Notes under the pieces: model-generated | Told to the model about the DNA's origin: nothing | Database searches by the model: none | Seen by the model: only the letters and a program-made list of their open reading frames with translations | Shown here: positions 8,277-16,199 of the stretch, one piece after another | Position numbering within the stretch: the stretch's first letter is position 1 | How the letters are laid out: every line of letters begins with the position of its first letter | Assembly (NCBI GenBank): GCA_047125605.1 | Contig: CP138932.1 | Location: 3,286,001 to 3,350,000, forward strand | Source of the DNA: JAKVBK01 sp022447275 | GTDB taxonomy: Bacteria > Pseudomonadota > Alphaproteobacteria > Rhodobacterales > Rhodobacteraceae | Direction: 5' to 3' | DNA length: 64,000 nt | Translations under genes and position numbers: made by a program

Positions 8277-10173
8277 GATTTTTGTGGTGATGTCCACTGC
8301 TTTTGTGATGGCCCTGCAGACTGCGCAGCCTCTTTTGGCGCAGGAACGCCCCTTGCTCGTCGACGGACGCCAAACCGTCTATCAACGTGTGATAACGCGT
8401 CCAGAAGCTCAGCTGCACATGGCACCGGGGCAGGTGGCAACCCAAACATTTCCCCCGTTTCAGCCGCTCTATGTTTTTGGGCGCGAGCCCGGTTGGGTCC
8501 AGGTAGGCCGTTCGGTGTCCAGTGCTCCGGATGGTTGGGTGCAGGCAGGTTCGGTCATTCCATGGAGACAGAACATTGTGGGCGCTTTCACGACCCCGGC
8601 AGGACGCGAACGGTCACTAATGTTTGACACTGAGGACCAGTTGCGCTGGTTCTTGAATCACGAAGCTCGACGTGAAATGCAGGCCCGTCTAATTGCGAGC
8701 ACCGACGCCGAGACGTTGGATCCGACGTACGGCATAGCCTCAATAGAGCCAGGCGAATTTATCGACATCTCAGAACGTTTCTATCTGATGCCAATCCTTG
8801 ATTTCGTCGAAGATTTTCATCCCGATAACTATGAGCCGAACCTCTTAATGGAAGTGGCCACTCTGCCACTGAATGCGGAACAGCCTGCAGCAACACCCAG
8901 TAGGCTGGATGCAGGGATCGTGTTTGTTTTTGATACCACACAATCGATGGACCCGTTCATTGCTTCAACTCAGCAAGCCGTCGAGCAGATCGTGCGCCGG
9001 ATTGAAGGCACGGACATTGGAGAACGGACAAACTTTGGTGTAGTGGCGTTTCGGGACAATAATGCTGCGGCGCCCGGGCTAGAATATCGCACACGGGTGC
9101 TTTTACCTCTGGAGCGGCGGAATGATCAGACGCCTGTCATCGCTACCATTCGGGCAGCAACCGAAGTGGCCGTTGTCTCGTCTCCCGGCTTCAACGAAGA
9201 CAGTGTTGCCGGCGTTGAAGACGCTATCGATCTGACCGACTGGACTGCTGGTGGCAGCGACCCATTCGACGTGCGAATGGTAATCCTTGTAACGGATGCT
9301 GGCCCTAAAAGCCCCAATGATCCGGATGCACGAAGCAACATTGGCGTGGATGAACTGCGCGCCGAAGCCGAACGCCAGAACATCACGCTCATGACACTCC
9401 ATTTGCGCACGCCGAACGGAGGTGCTGCACAGCACGACTATGCCGAAGAGCAATACCGTAGAATGACCCGGTTTTATGGAAACGAATATTACTACGGGAT
9501 TCCTGATGGGTCAGCATCAGTATTGCGGTCTGAGGTAGAAGAACTGGTCACCTCAATCACTGACATTGTGCGGCGCGTCGAGGGCCAAGAACCGGAGCTT
9601 TCCGATGAGGAAACACGACCCGAGCTACGCGACTTGGGACTGGCTCTGCAACTGGCGTATCTTGGGGCGGTTGAGGGCACACAGGCCCCTTCAGTGGTAC
9701 GCAGTTGGGTGACCGAGAAAGCTGCCGAAGATCCTAGACGTCTTGCTATTGCGCCGCGGTTATTGGTTACGCTGAACGAGATGGCAACAATGGAACAGCT
9801 GATCGGAGAACTCCTCGAGGTAGCAGCTGGGGGTACAAGCGCCGAGGATGGGACAGCGTTCTTTGCGCAAATCCGAGAGGTCGTGTCTCAGATGGCTCAA
9901 AACCCCGATCGCCTTGTGAACGCGGATGCGGCCACACTTGGTGGCGCACTCGATTTCCTTGAAGATCTGCCCTATCGCAGTCAGTTCATGGACATGACAG
10001 CCGAACGCTGGGAGCAATCGGCAATGGGGCGTAGAACATTGATCGACAGTTTGCGCCAAAAACGAGTGCAGTATGGAAAATGGCTACGGCGTCCCGAAGT
10101 TTGGACAGCGCTCTACGAAGGTGCCCCAGATGGCGAGAAGGTTTTTGCGATGCCATTCGAGTTGCTTCCTTGA
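8260..10173 (+). CDS. Secreted SH3b-like and von Willebrand factor A protein
   Basis: 637 residues beginning at an ATG with AGGAG just upstream and overlapping the preceding gene. A signal peptide ends near LLAQE (about residue 28). Residues 40-110 look like a bacterial SH3 domain (LYVFGREPGWVQVG). A vWA domain follows from about residue 215, with a MIDAS-like DTTQS at 225-229 and a second acidic site VTDAG at 346, so metal-dependent ligand binding is likely. The last 200 residues are helical and unrecognised. The stop overlaps the TTG start of the ABC ATPase (TTGA). It probably acts in the periplasm as the ligand-binding part of the cluster. Confidence 0.75.
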   Translation: MISVSKIFVVMSTAFVMALQTAQPLLAQERPLLVDGRQTVYQRVITRPEAQLHMAPGQVATQTFPPFQPLYVFGREPGWVQVGRSVSSAPDGWVQAGSVIPWRQNIVGAFTTPAGRERSLMFDTEDQLRWFLNHEARREMQARLIASTDAETLDPTYGIASIEPGEFIDISERFYLMPILDFVEDFHPDNYEPNLLMEVATLPLNAEQPAATPSRLDAGIVFVFDTTQSMDPFIASTQQAVEQIVRRIEGTDIGERTNFGVVAFRDNNAAAPGLEYRTRVLLPLERRNDQTPVIATIRAATEVAVVSSPGFNEDSVAGVEDAIDLTDWTAGGSDPFDVRMVILVTDAGPKSPNDPDARSNIGVDELRAEAERQNITLMTLHLRTPNGGAAQHDYAEEQYRRMTRFYGNEYYYGIPDGSASVLRSEVEELVTSITDIVRRVEGQEPELSDEETRPELRDLGLALQLAYLGAVEGTQAPSVVRSWVTEKAAEDPRRLAIAPRLLVTLNEMATMEQLIGELLEVAAGGTSAEDGTAFFAQIREVVSQMAQNPDRLVNADAATLGGALDFLEDLPYRSQFMDMTAERWEQSAMGRRTLIDSLRQKRVQYGKWLRRPEVWTALYEGAPDGEKVFAMPFELLP

Positions 10174-10955
10174 CCAAGGCGGACGAAGCATGGCTGTCCG
10201 ATAGTCGTCAGCCTACATCGTTTGCCCGCGGACTGCTTGCTAGTGATCTACGGGTTTCGCTGGGCGGTCCGGACGGGCATTTTCACCTTGTGGTGCAACA
10301 CCTTGAAATAGCGCCTGGTCAAGTGCTGGCACTTACGGGTGAAAGCGGGACAGGCAAAACGCTGCTCCTTGAACTTCTGGGTCTCATGCGCGCTCCGTCC
10401 CTGATGGGTGGAACCTACGTATGGATTGGCGATCATGGGCAAGAAGACCTGCTTTCATTGTGGAGCCAGGGTCCAAGGACGCGTGCACTTGTTCAAACAC
10501 GGGGCAGTCTGTTTGGCTTTGTGCCTCAGACAGGCGGCCTGCTCCCGTACCTTTCCGTTTTCGAAAATGTTGCGCTACCGCAGCGGTTGACGGGTAGATC
10601 AGATCTAGAACTGATACTGACGCTCTTGGAAAGGCTTGATTTAGCAAGGTTGCAGAAGGCACTGCCGGGACAACTGTCAGTGGGTCAGAGACAGCGCGTT
10701 GCGATTGCTCGATCACTTGCACATCGGCCTGCCGTCCTGATCGCAGATGAGCCTACTGCGGCCCTAGATCCAGAAAATTCGGACAAAGTGTTGCGTCTTT
10801 TGCTTGAAGCCGCAGAGTTGGCGGACGCAGCGGTTCTGCTATCTAGCCACGAAATCGAAAGACTAACAGCTTTCGGGCTTCCAAAAGCAAACATTCTTGC
10901 AAGGCGCAGCCCTGGGGAAACGATTTCTACCCTAGACACACGTACGGCGGTCTAA
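10170..10955 (+). CDS. ABC transporter ATP-binding protein (LolD/MacB-like)
   Basis: 261 residues from TTG at 10170, overlapping the vWA stop; a longer in-frame reading from 10080 lies inside the vWA gene and is unlikely. All ABC motifs are present: Walker A GESGTGKT (57-64), Q-loop FVPQTGG, signature LSVGQRQ (from 169), Walker B LIADEP with D193-E194, and an H-loop in SSHE. Length and motifs fit the LolD/MacB/FtsE class, which works with FtsX-type permeases in mechanotransmission or lipoprotein handling rather than solute import. The permease starts two bases after the stop. The substrate is unknown. Confidence 0.85.
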   Translation: MTKADEAWLSDSRQPTSFARGLLASDLRVSLGGPDGHFHLVVQHLEIAPGQVLALTGESGTGKTLLLELLGLMRAPSLMGGTYVWIGDHGQEDLLSLWSQGPRTRALVQTRGSLFGFVPQTGGLLPYLSVFENVALPQRLTGRSDLELILTLLERLDLARLQKALPGQLSVGQRQRVAIARSLAHRPAVLIADEPTAALDPENSDKVLRLLLEAAELADAAVLLSSHEIERLTAFGLPKANILARRSPGETISTLDTRTAV

Positions 10956-10957
10956 CG

Positions 10958-12169
10958 ATGTCTGGTACACTTCTTTTTTCGCTCGCATGGCGCGATCTTT
11001 GGCAGGATAGGTTCTTCCTGTTTTGCAACATTGCGGTTCTTGTGGGCATATTGGTGCCGCTTATGGTGCTTTACGGGGTAAAAAACGGTGTGACCCGAGC
11101 ATTGCTTGAAGATTTGGCAAGCAGTCCGACGGCGCTTCAGATTGATACACTCGGAAACAAAAGTTTCACGCCGGAGCAATTGGCGTCCATTGGCGAATGG
11201 CCTGGTGTGGCTTTTGTGGCACCGCGAGCACGCAGTGCCTTTGATGCAGTCTGGGTACGCAAAGCAGGGGGGCGCCGACGCGATGACGCGACGCTAACTC
11301 CCAGTGGGCTTGGTGACCCTAACCTGCCGGCCGGTCTTGATCTCGGGCCAGACGAAGTAGCGGTTTCTCACCAAGTGGCGCGCCGGATCGGAGCAGTTGT
11401 CGGAGACAGCATTGAATTGATCGGAGCGCTTGAGCCCGGGGACCGGCAGGGCAACTTGCGGGTGGAAGTGAAAATAAAGACAGTCGTTGCCCCTGAACGC
11501 ATAGCTGGCAGTGCCGTTTTGGCGCCCTTTGCTCTGTCGGACGCATTCGAAGCTCTGTATGAAGGTTACTCCGTCCCGAAATACGGAGTTATGCAAGGGG
11601 TTCCGATCGAAACCAGACGTGCCGCATATGAGGGGGTGCGCATCTATGCCGAGAGTCTGCCCGATGTTGTGAGTTTACAGGCGCGTCTCGGCGCCCACCT
11701 AGAAGTGGCCGTTCGGGGAATATCAGAAGCTTACTTGGCCCAGATCGCCTTTTCTCGGAACTTGACACTTGTCTTAGCGCTCACGGGGGGGCTGGCCGCA
11801 ATCGGATTGGGGGCAGCATTGGTCACTCGTGCCTATGCCGATGTTATGAGAAAGAGACTGGGCCTTGCCAGCCTTGCCATGCTGGGTCTACCACCGATGG
11901 CGCTTGCAGCCTTGCCTGTTATTCAGGCGGGCTTTACTGCCGCACTAGGCTTGGCGGTTGCCTTCCCAGCTTTTGTGGTAGGAGCCCTGCTGGTTGATTA
12001 TCGCTTTGCCTACCTTGTGCCTGGCGAAGGCAGCCTTGCTTTTCTGTATCCGTCTGAGAGCATAGCACTGATTGCCGTGGTTATGCTGCTATCGGTTGCA
12101 TCGGCGGGGCTAGCTGCCCGTGCCACAACACGCCTCGATCCTGCTTCAGTCTTGCGCGAAGGCTCATGA
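10958..12169 (+). CDS. FtsX-like ABC permease
   Basis: 403 residues with the topology of the LolC/MacB permease class: one N-terminal membrane helix (about 20-45), a large extracytoplasmic domain of some 220 residues, then three helices in the C-terminal third (about 268-290, 305-350 and 370-392). It is the membrane partner of the ATPase immediately upstream. Pairing with an SH3b-vWA protein and srfABC is not an arrangement I recognise from a characterised transporter. A hairpin terminator begins three bases after the stop. Confidence 0.8.
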   Translation: MSGTLLFSLAWRDLWQDRFFLFCNIAVLVGILVPLMVLYGVKNGVTRALLEDLASSPTALQIDTLGNKSFTPEQLASIGEWPGVAFVAPRARSAFDAVWVRKAGGRRRDDATLTPSGLGDPNLPAGLDLGPDEVAVSHQVARRIGAVVGDSIELIGALEPGDRQGNLRVEVKIKTVVAPERIAGSAVLAPFALSDAFEALYEGYSVPKYGVMQGVPIETRRAAYEGVRIYAESLPDVVSLQARLGAHLEVAVRGISEAYLAQIAFSRNLTLVLALTGGLAAIGLGAALVTRAYADVMRKRLGLASLAMLGLPPMALAALPVIQAGFTAALGLAVAFPAFVVGALLVDYRFAYLVPGEGSLAFLYPSESIALIAVVMLLSVASAGLAARATTRLDPASVLREGS

Positions 12170-12171
12170 TA

Positions 12172-12195
12172 AGGGGCTGTACGGCCTCTTTTTTT
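12172..12195 (+). terminator. Rho-independent terminator after the permease gene
   Basis: A seven-pair stem (12172-12178 with 12183-12189, two G-T pairs) closes on the tetraloop gtac and runs into a T tract ending at 12195. It would end or attenuate transcription of the SrfA-to-permease operon before the SUMF gene. Confidence 0.7.
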
Positions 12196-12209
12196 GATAG
12201 GATGCCTGT

Positions 12210-13835
12210 ATGAACCGTTTGCTTGTCTTGCTCTCGTTAACCTGTGTTCTTGGATGGCTTCTCGCATCGCAGACGGCGGCGCAGGATTGGCCTCTGACAA
12301 TGGTCGATCCTGCTGCAGAGAGTGGGACAACTGCGGATCTTACACTGCCTATGCCCTGTGGTGCAGCAATGGCATTTCAAAAAGTTTCTGTGCCAACAGA
12401 AGCAGCAGATCCCCTTGCTGATCGACAGGTTCAGCTTGGCCTTTCCAGTGATGAAAAGGGGTACTCGGATTACCTGAGAACGACGTTTCTACGCGGACCA
12501 TTTGAGGACGATGGCGGGGCAAGTACCCATTACTTCATTGCCAGATACGAACTGACGGTCGGGCAGGCTCGGGCTTTGCGTGGAGATTGTGCGTCGCCAC
12601 GAATGCCGGCAGACCGCATGGCCGAGGTAGGGCTAAGTTGGCATGACGCTGTTGCGCTTGCCGCTTCGTACACAGCGTGGCTTTATGGTGCTGCCCCTGA
12701 AGCTATCCCAAGTCGGGATGGTGCACCTGGGTTCTTGCGTCTACCCACAGAGGACGAATGGGAGTATGCAGCGCGCGGAGGCGCTGCCGTCGATCCCACT
12801 GTTTTCCCGGGCAAGCATTATTTCACTGAGGGCACCGTAGCCGATCATGGAAACGTCTTTGCGCCCGGGTCCGGTAGAGGGCGCATTTTTCCTGTTGGTC
12901 TTCGCCTAGCTAATCCGCTGGGATTGTATGATGTCTATGGAAATGCTGAAGAATTGATGCTGGAGCCGTTCCGCATGAACATCTTGGGTCGCAGCCATGG
13001 TCAACTCGGTGGGATCGTGACACGAGGTGGTTCTACTTTTGAGGCGCCCGAGCAGATTTATACAGCCGCCCGCTCGGAGTATTCCCCGTTCGATCCAAGA
13101 ACGGGTGCCCCGCGCGCAGGTCAGGCATTTGGCGTCCGCTTAGTGATCTCGGCCCATGTCACCTCTTCTGATCCTAGGCTGGAGGCTATTCGATCCGCTT
13201 GGATTGCGCGCGCAGGTAATCGGACCGCTGCTCTTGAAGTCGGCGCAGATCGCGAGGACCCGCAAAGCCGACTTGCTGCCCTAATCGAGGCTGAGCTAGA
13301 TCCAGCACGCAAACAGGCCCTTGGGCTGTTGCAAATGGATATACGTAAAGCCCGAGCAGCCACGGACACAGCTCTTGTACAATCGGCAAACGCCTCGCTT
13401 TTGGCAGGGGCGGCATTCCTCGAAGCCATAAACCGTACCGCCACCGAGATGGAAACCCATCGATCCAATGTATTGACATTGCTAGATATCTCACCGGCGG
13501 GCAGCACTAGCGAGATGTACCAAAACCAAATTACTGCGCTACAGGGCCGGTTGAATGCAGCGCGCGAATTGCAATGCACTCTGCTTGCCTCCTATCGTTC
13601 AACTCTGTCCGCCCTGACTACAGAGGTTGACACCCAAATCCGCCGGCAGGCCTACGCAGTGCTTCGAGAAGACTTAATCCTGTCAGACAGAACGTTGGTT
13701 CTCGCAACGTTAGATGCCTTTTGGCTTGATGTCGCCTTGTTCGAAATGCAGCCCGACAGCAGCACGCTCAGCCTTTTAGAGATAGCTCTTTCACGCCCCA
13801 TCAGCACGGCACTGCGCGAAATAACCCGCTGTTAG
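12210..13835 (+). CDS. Secreted SUMF1/FGE-fold protein with helical C-terminal extension
   Basis: 541 residues. The N-terminus is a signal peptide ending near ASQTAAQ. Residues about 100-310 form a formylglycine-generating-enzyme-type fold: YELTVGQ, LSWHDAVALAASY, LRLPTEDEWEYAARGG, LYDVYGNAEE, VTRGGSTF and FGVRLV. The catalytic cysteine pair of true FGE is not evident, so a structural or ligand-binding role, as in many SUMF-domain proteins, is more likely. Residues 330-541 are helical and unrecognised. The gene starts 15 bases after the terminator, so any promoter of its own must overlap the end of the permease gene; read-through is the alternative. Confidence 0.78.
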   Translation: MNRLLVLLSLTCVLGWLLASQTAAQDWPLTMVDPAAESGTTADLTLPMPCGAAMAFQKVSVPTEAADPLADRQVQLGLSSDEKGYSDYLRTTFLRGPFEDDGGASTHYFIARYELTVGQARALRGDCASPRMPADRMAEVGLSWHDAVALAASYTAWLYGAAPEAIPSRDGAPGFLRLPTEDEWEYAARGGAAVDPTVFPGKHYFTEGTVADHGNVFAPGSGRGRIFPVGLRLANPLGLYDVYGNAEELMLEPFRMNILGRSHGQLGGIVTRGGSTFEAPEQIYTAARSEYSPFDPRTGAPRAGQAFGVRLVISAHVTSSDPRLEAIRSAWIARAGNRTAALEVGADREDPQSRLAALIEAELDPARKQALGLLQMDIRKARAATDTALVQSANASLLAGAAFLEAINRTATEMETHRSNVLTLLDISPAGSTSEMYQNQITALQGRLNAARELQCTLLASYRSTLSALTTEVDTQIRRQAYAVLREDLILSDRTLVLATLDAFWLDVALFEMQPDSSTLSLLEIALSRPISTALREITRC

Positions 13836-14169
13836 CGTGAGGCTTAAGGAGCGCGCCCTCTGCAAGGTGAAAACGTATTGAGATGTATGCTTGGATACCT
13901 GCCAATTTTACGGCCAAGGTAGCAGCGATCACATTGGCCTTGTTGGTAAAGCGGTCGGTGGATCAGATCACACTTTTGAATGCTGCAATTGCTCCTCAGG
14001 TCGCGGTCGCGCCGACAACCTCAAAAGCGGGCGCTCCACCAACATTTGGTGCCTATGGCGGACGTTCGCTAAACTCACATCACCATCAACGCTGGCCTTT
14101 GTCTCAGTGTTTTGCAAGGGTCAAGAAAGTAGGACTTCGTTCGGTGCACATTTGTCAGGGAAGAGTAAT
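13836..14169. other. Intergenic stretch holding a paralogue remnant and a duplicated leader
   Basis: Between the SUMF gene and the first paralogue. It contains the decayed 3' tail listed separately (about 13883-14056). From about 14114 to 14169 it resembles the 5' flank of the second paralogue (16102-16199), including a tgcaaggg element and a gcacattt element before AGGGAAG. Confidence 0.6.
13883..14056 (+). pseudogene. Degenerate 3' remnant of another PG-binding paralogue
   Basis: Read from 13883, the frame gives a peptide aligning with the last 58 residues of the downstream paralogues: AW near the start, then SVDQITLLNAA (SADRIALLNAA in the first paralogue), then APTTSKAGAPPTFGAY (APTTSSMGALPTFGAS). 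DNA similarity is also evident, for example cacttttgaatgc in both. No signal peptide, PG-binding domain or coiled coil precedes it. It is best explained as the decayed tail of a deleted copy. Confidence 0.75.
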
Positions 14170-16092
14170 ATGCAGCGGATAACTTTCTCGTTGGCTTTTC
14201 ATATTGTTGTCGTCATCGCCAGCAGTCTTTTTGCTTCAGCTGCGGCAACGCAACACCAGATCACCTATGACAAGGTCATATTTGAAGGCAGCTATGGTGC
14301 CGATGATGGCCGTTCGAGCCAGTTGGCATTCACCATCGAAGGGTTCCGCATTGATGGATTATGTTACCATAATTGTGACATTTCGTTTTCGCTCCATGCA
14401 AGCCAAGCCTTGAGGCGCGCTGAGCTAAAGTTGACCCAAGACCTCGTGACGAGTCGGATTCCTACAGGCTCCGCTGAGCAGATCTTCATTGGCAACCGAG
14501 AGAACACGGCGAATGAGCGCATGGCGATTTCAATGTTCCGCGAGCGAGAAAAACTCGCTCTCGCATGGATCATCGAGCACAGTACTGAACTGATTTCCTT
14601 CGCCAACGCTGCGGGTCGCTTACGGCCCCATCGTGCTGACTTCTGGCGAAGTCAGGACGATGTTTTCCCAGCCCGCGTCGAAAAGGTTTTCTCGACCGTG
14701 CTCCGTGGGTACAGAGATCGGAGCGAAACGCGTAATACGAATGACCATACGAGAGCGATCATTCAGCCAGCACTGGCCAAAATAGGCCTCTATTCTGGTT
14801 CGATTGATGGTGTTGCGGGGCGTATAACCCGCGCAGCGGTGTCTGTCTTCCAGAAAGAACTTGGCCGCCTTGTCACTGGATACGCGGACAGCGAAGAACG
14901 TGCGATGCTGGAGAAAATTCTCAAAGGCGAGGTGGGCGTTGAAGCGTTGCTTCTCGAAAACGAGGTGGATGACGAGGTTCTGACGCATACCGAGAGACTT
15001 GCGAAGCGTCTCGGTATCGGACTGGAAAGCGAGGTGGACGTTGAAGAAACCACATCTGTTTCTGCGGTTCAGTTGACGCGTTTGCAGTCGCAAAATGCCC
15101 AGTTGCAAGCTACAATAGATACGTTGAAACAGCTGGCGGCAGATCGCACTGAAATCATCCGGACGCTCAGGGTGGAGTTGAGCGAGGCGAGGGCGGAGTT
15201 GGGAAGGGCCCGTTCGTCTTTGGAGAGCGGCCCGGACACTGAAGCTGTCGCTGAACTGCGCCGTCAGCTTGAAGCGGCAAATTCAACGATTTCAGACCTG
15301 CGAGCAGATAGTATCCCCCGCGCCGACGCTGAGCACTCAGAGGGAAGCCTTGCCGCCACGGCTACACCTTCGGCCGTTCCGTCCGCTCCCACGGGGCTTC
15401 CAACCTTTGGGGCAACCACGACGACGATGTCGGCATCAATCGCTGACCACTGCAATGCGATCAATGTGCTGACCACCACGAATGGCGGCTTCACGACGCT
15501 GGGCACCATGACCAACCCTGCCTTTGTACTGGATGAGCAATTCTGTCTTACGCGGACCGTAGCTATTGCCGAAGCCGCTCGTGCGATGGGCTCAATGACC
15601 AACGTTGCACCGGCCCAACTCGCGGCCCAATGTGATGGTCTGGGTGCTTTCATGCAGCCAAAGCTAGAGGCGCTTCAAGAGGATGACCCAGCGGATGTGA
15701 TCAACATGATGCAGGCTAACCTGAGGGGGTCAGGGCAAAGCATGGAGCAACTGGCAAGTGCAGGAGTTGTGTGTCTTGGCCTGGGTTACCAAGCAGACAA
15801 AGCTGAAGTGGCTCTTGCCTCAGCCTTATTAATGGTCGGAACTGGCCAGTCTGCCTACGGCGAGATGGTCGCGCACCAACTGCGGGGCGGTTTTGGAACA
15901 GAGCAGTGCGAGGCCTGCTCCGACGCCTGGATGACCGCCACTATCGCATCTCTGGAAGGTGGGGCTGCACCGGCCTTTCTGCCGAACCAATCCGCGGATC
16001 GGATCGCACTTTTGAATGCAGCAAGCCTCGGTCGGGGAGCACCTACAACCTCAAGTATGGGCGCTCTACCAACTTTTGGTGCTTCCGATTAA
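14170..16092 (+). CDS. Secreted peptidoglycan-binding coiled-coil protein, paralogue 1
   Basis: 640 residues from ATG 14170 with AGGGAAG upstream; the longer open frame from 13891 runs through the remnant and leader and is rejected. A signal peptide ends near FASAAATQ. A family-specific N-terminal module (YDKVIFEG, IEGFRIDG, CYHNCDISFSL) spans about 28-195. A PG_binding_1 domain follows (about 197-250: IQPALAKIGLYSGSIDGVAG). A coiled coil lies at about 300-377, then a Pro/Thr linker and a C-terminal domain (about 420-640) with several cysteines (DHC, EQFC, AAQC, GVVC, QCEAC) and a PTFGASD tail. Likely a periplasmic wall-bound protein. It differs from the next two genes at many sites. Confidence 0.75.
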   Translation: MQRITFSLAFHIVVVIASSLFASAAATQHQITYDKVIFEGSYGADDGRSSQLAFTIEGFRIDGLCYHNCDISFSLHASQALRRAELKLTQDLVTSRIPTGSAEQIFIGNRENTANERMAISMFREREKLALAWIIEHSTELISFANAAGRLRPHRADFWRSQDDVFPARVEKVFSTVLRGYRDRSETRNTNDHTRAIIQPALAKIGLYSGSIDGVAGRITRAAVSVFQKELGRLVTGYADSEERAMLEKILKGEVGVEALLLENEVDDEVLTHTERLAKRLGIGLESEVDVEETTSVSAVQLTRLQSQNAQLQATIDTLKQLAADRTEIIRTLRVELSEARAELGRARSSLESGPDTEAVAELRRQLEAANSTISDLRADSIPRADAEHSEGSLAATATPSAVPSAPTGLPTFGATTTTMSASIADHCNAINVLTTTNGGFTTLGTMTNPAFVLDEQFCLTRTVAIAEAARAMGSMTNVAPAQLAAQCDGLGAFMQPKLEALQEDDPADVINMMQANLRGSGQSMEQLASAGVVCLGLGYQADKAEVALASALLMVGTGQSAYGEMVAHQLRGGFGTEQCEACSDAWMTATIASLEGGAAPAFLPNQSADRIALLNAASLGRGAPTTSSMGALPTFGASD

Positions 16093-16199
16093 GTTGGAAC
16101 ATCCTTGCAAGGGTGCAAAGTGGCGCTCTGACCCAGCGGAGGTTGTAATGGCCAATAAAGTGAGACATCGTCCGTCGCACATTTCTAGGGAAGGTAATT

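Noticed and set aside
12210..13835. True formylglycine-generating enzyme
   Set aside because: No sulfatase gene nearby and no clear catalytic cysteine pair; only the fold is supported.
13891..14169. Longer N-terminus for paralogue 1, reading from 13891
   Set aside because: It runs through the decayed paralogue tail and duplicated leader; ATG 14170 has a ribosome site and opens a signal peptide matching paralogue 2.
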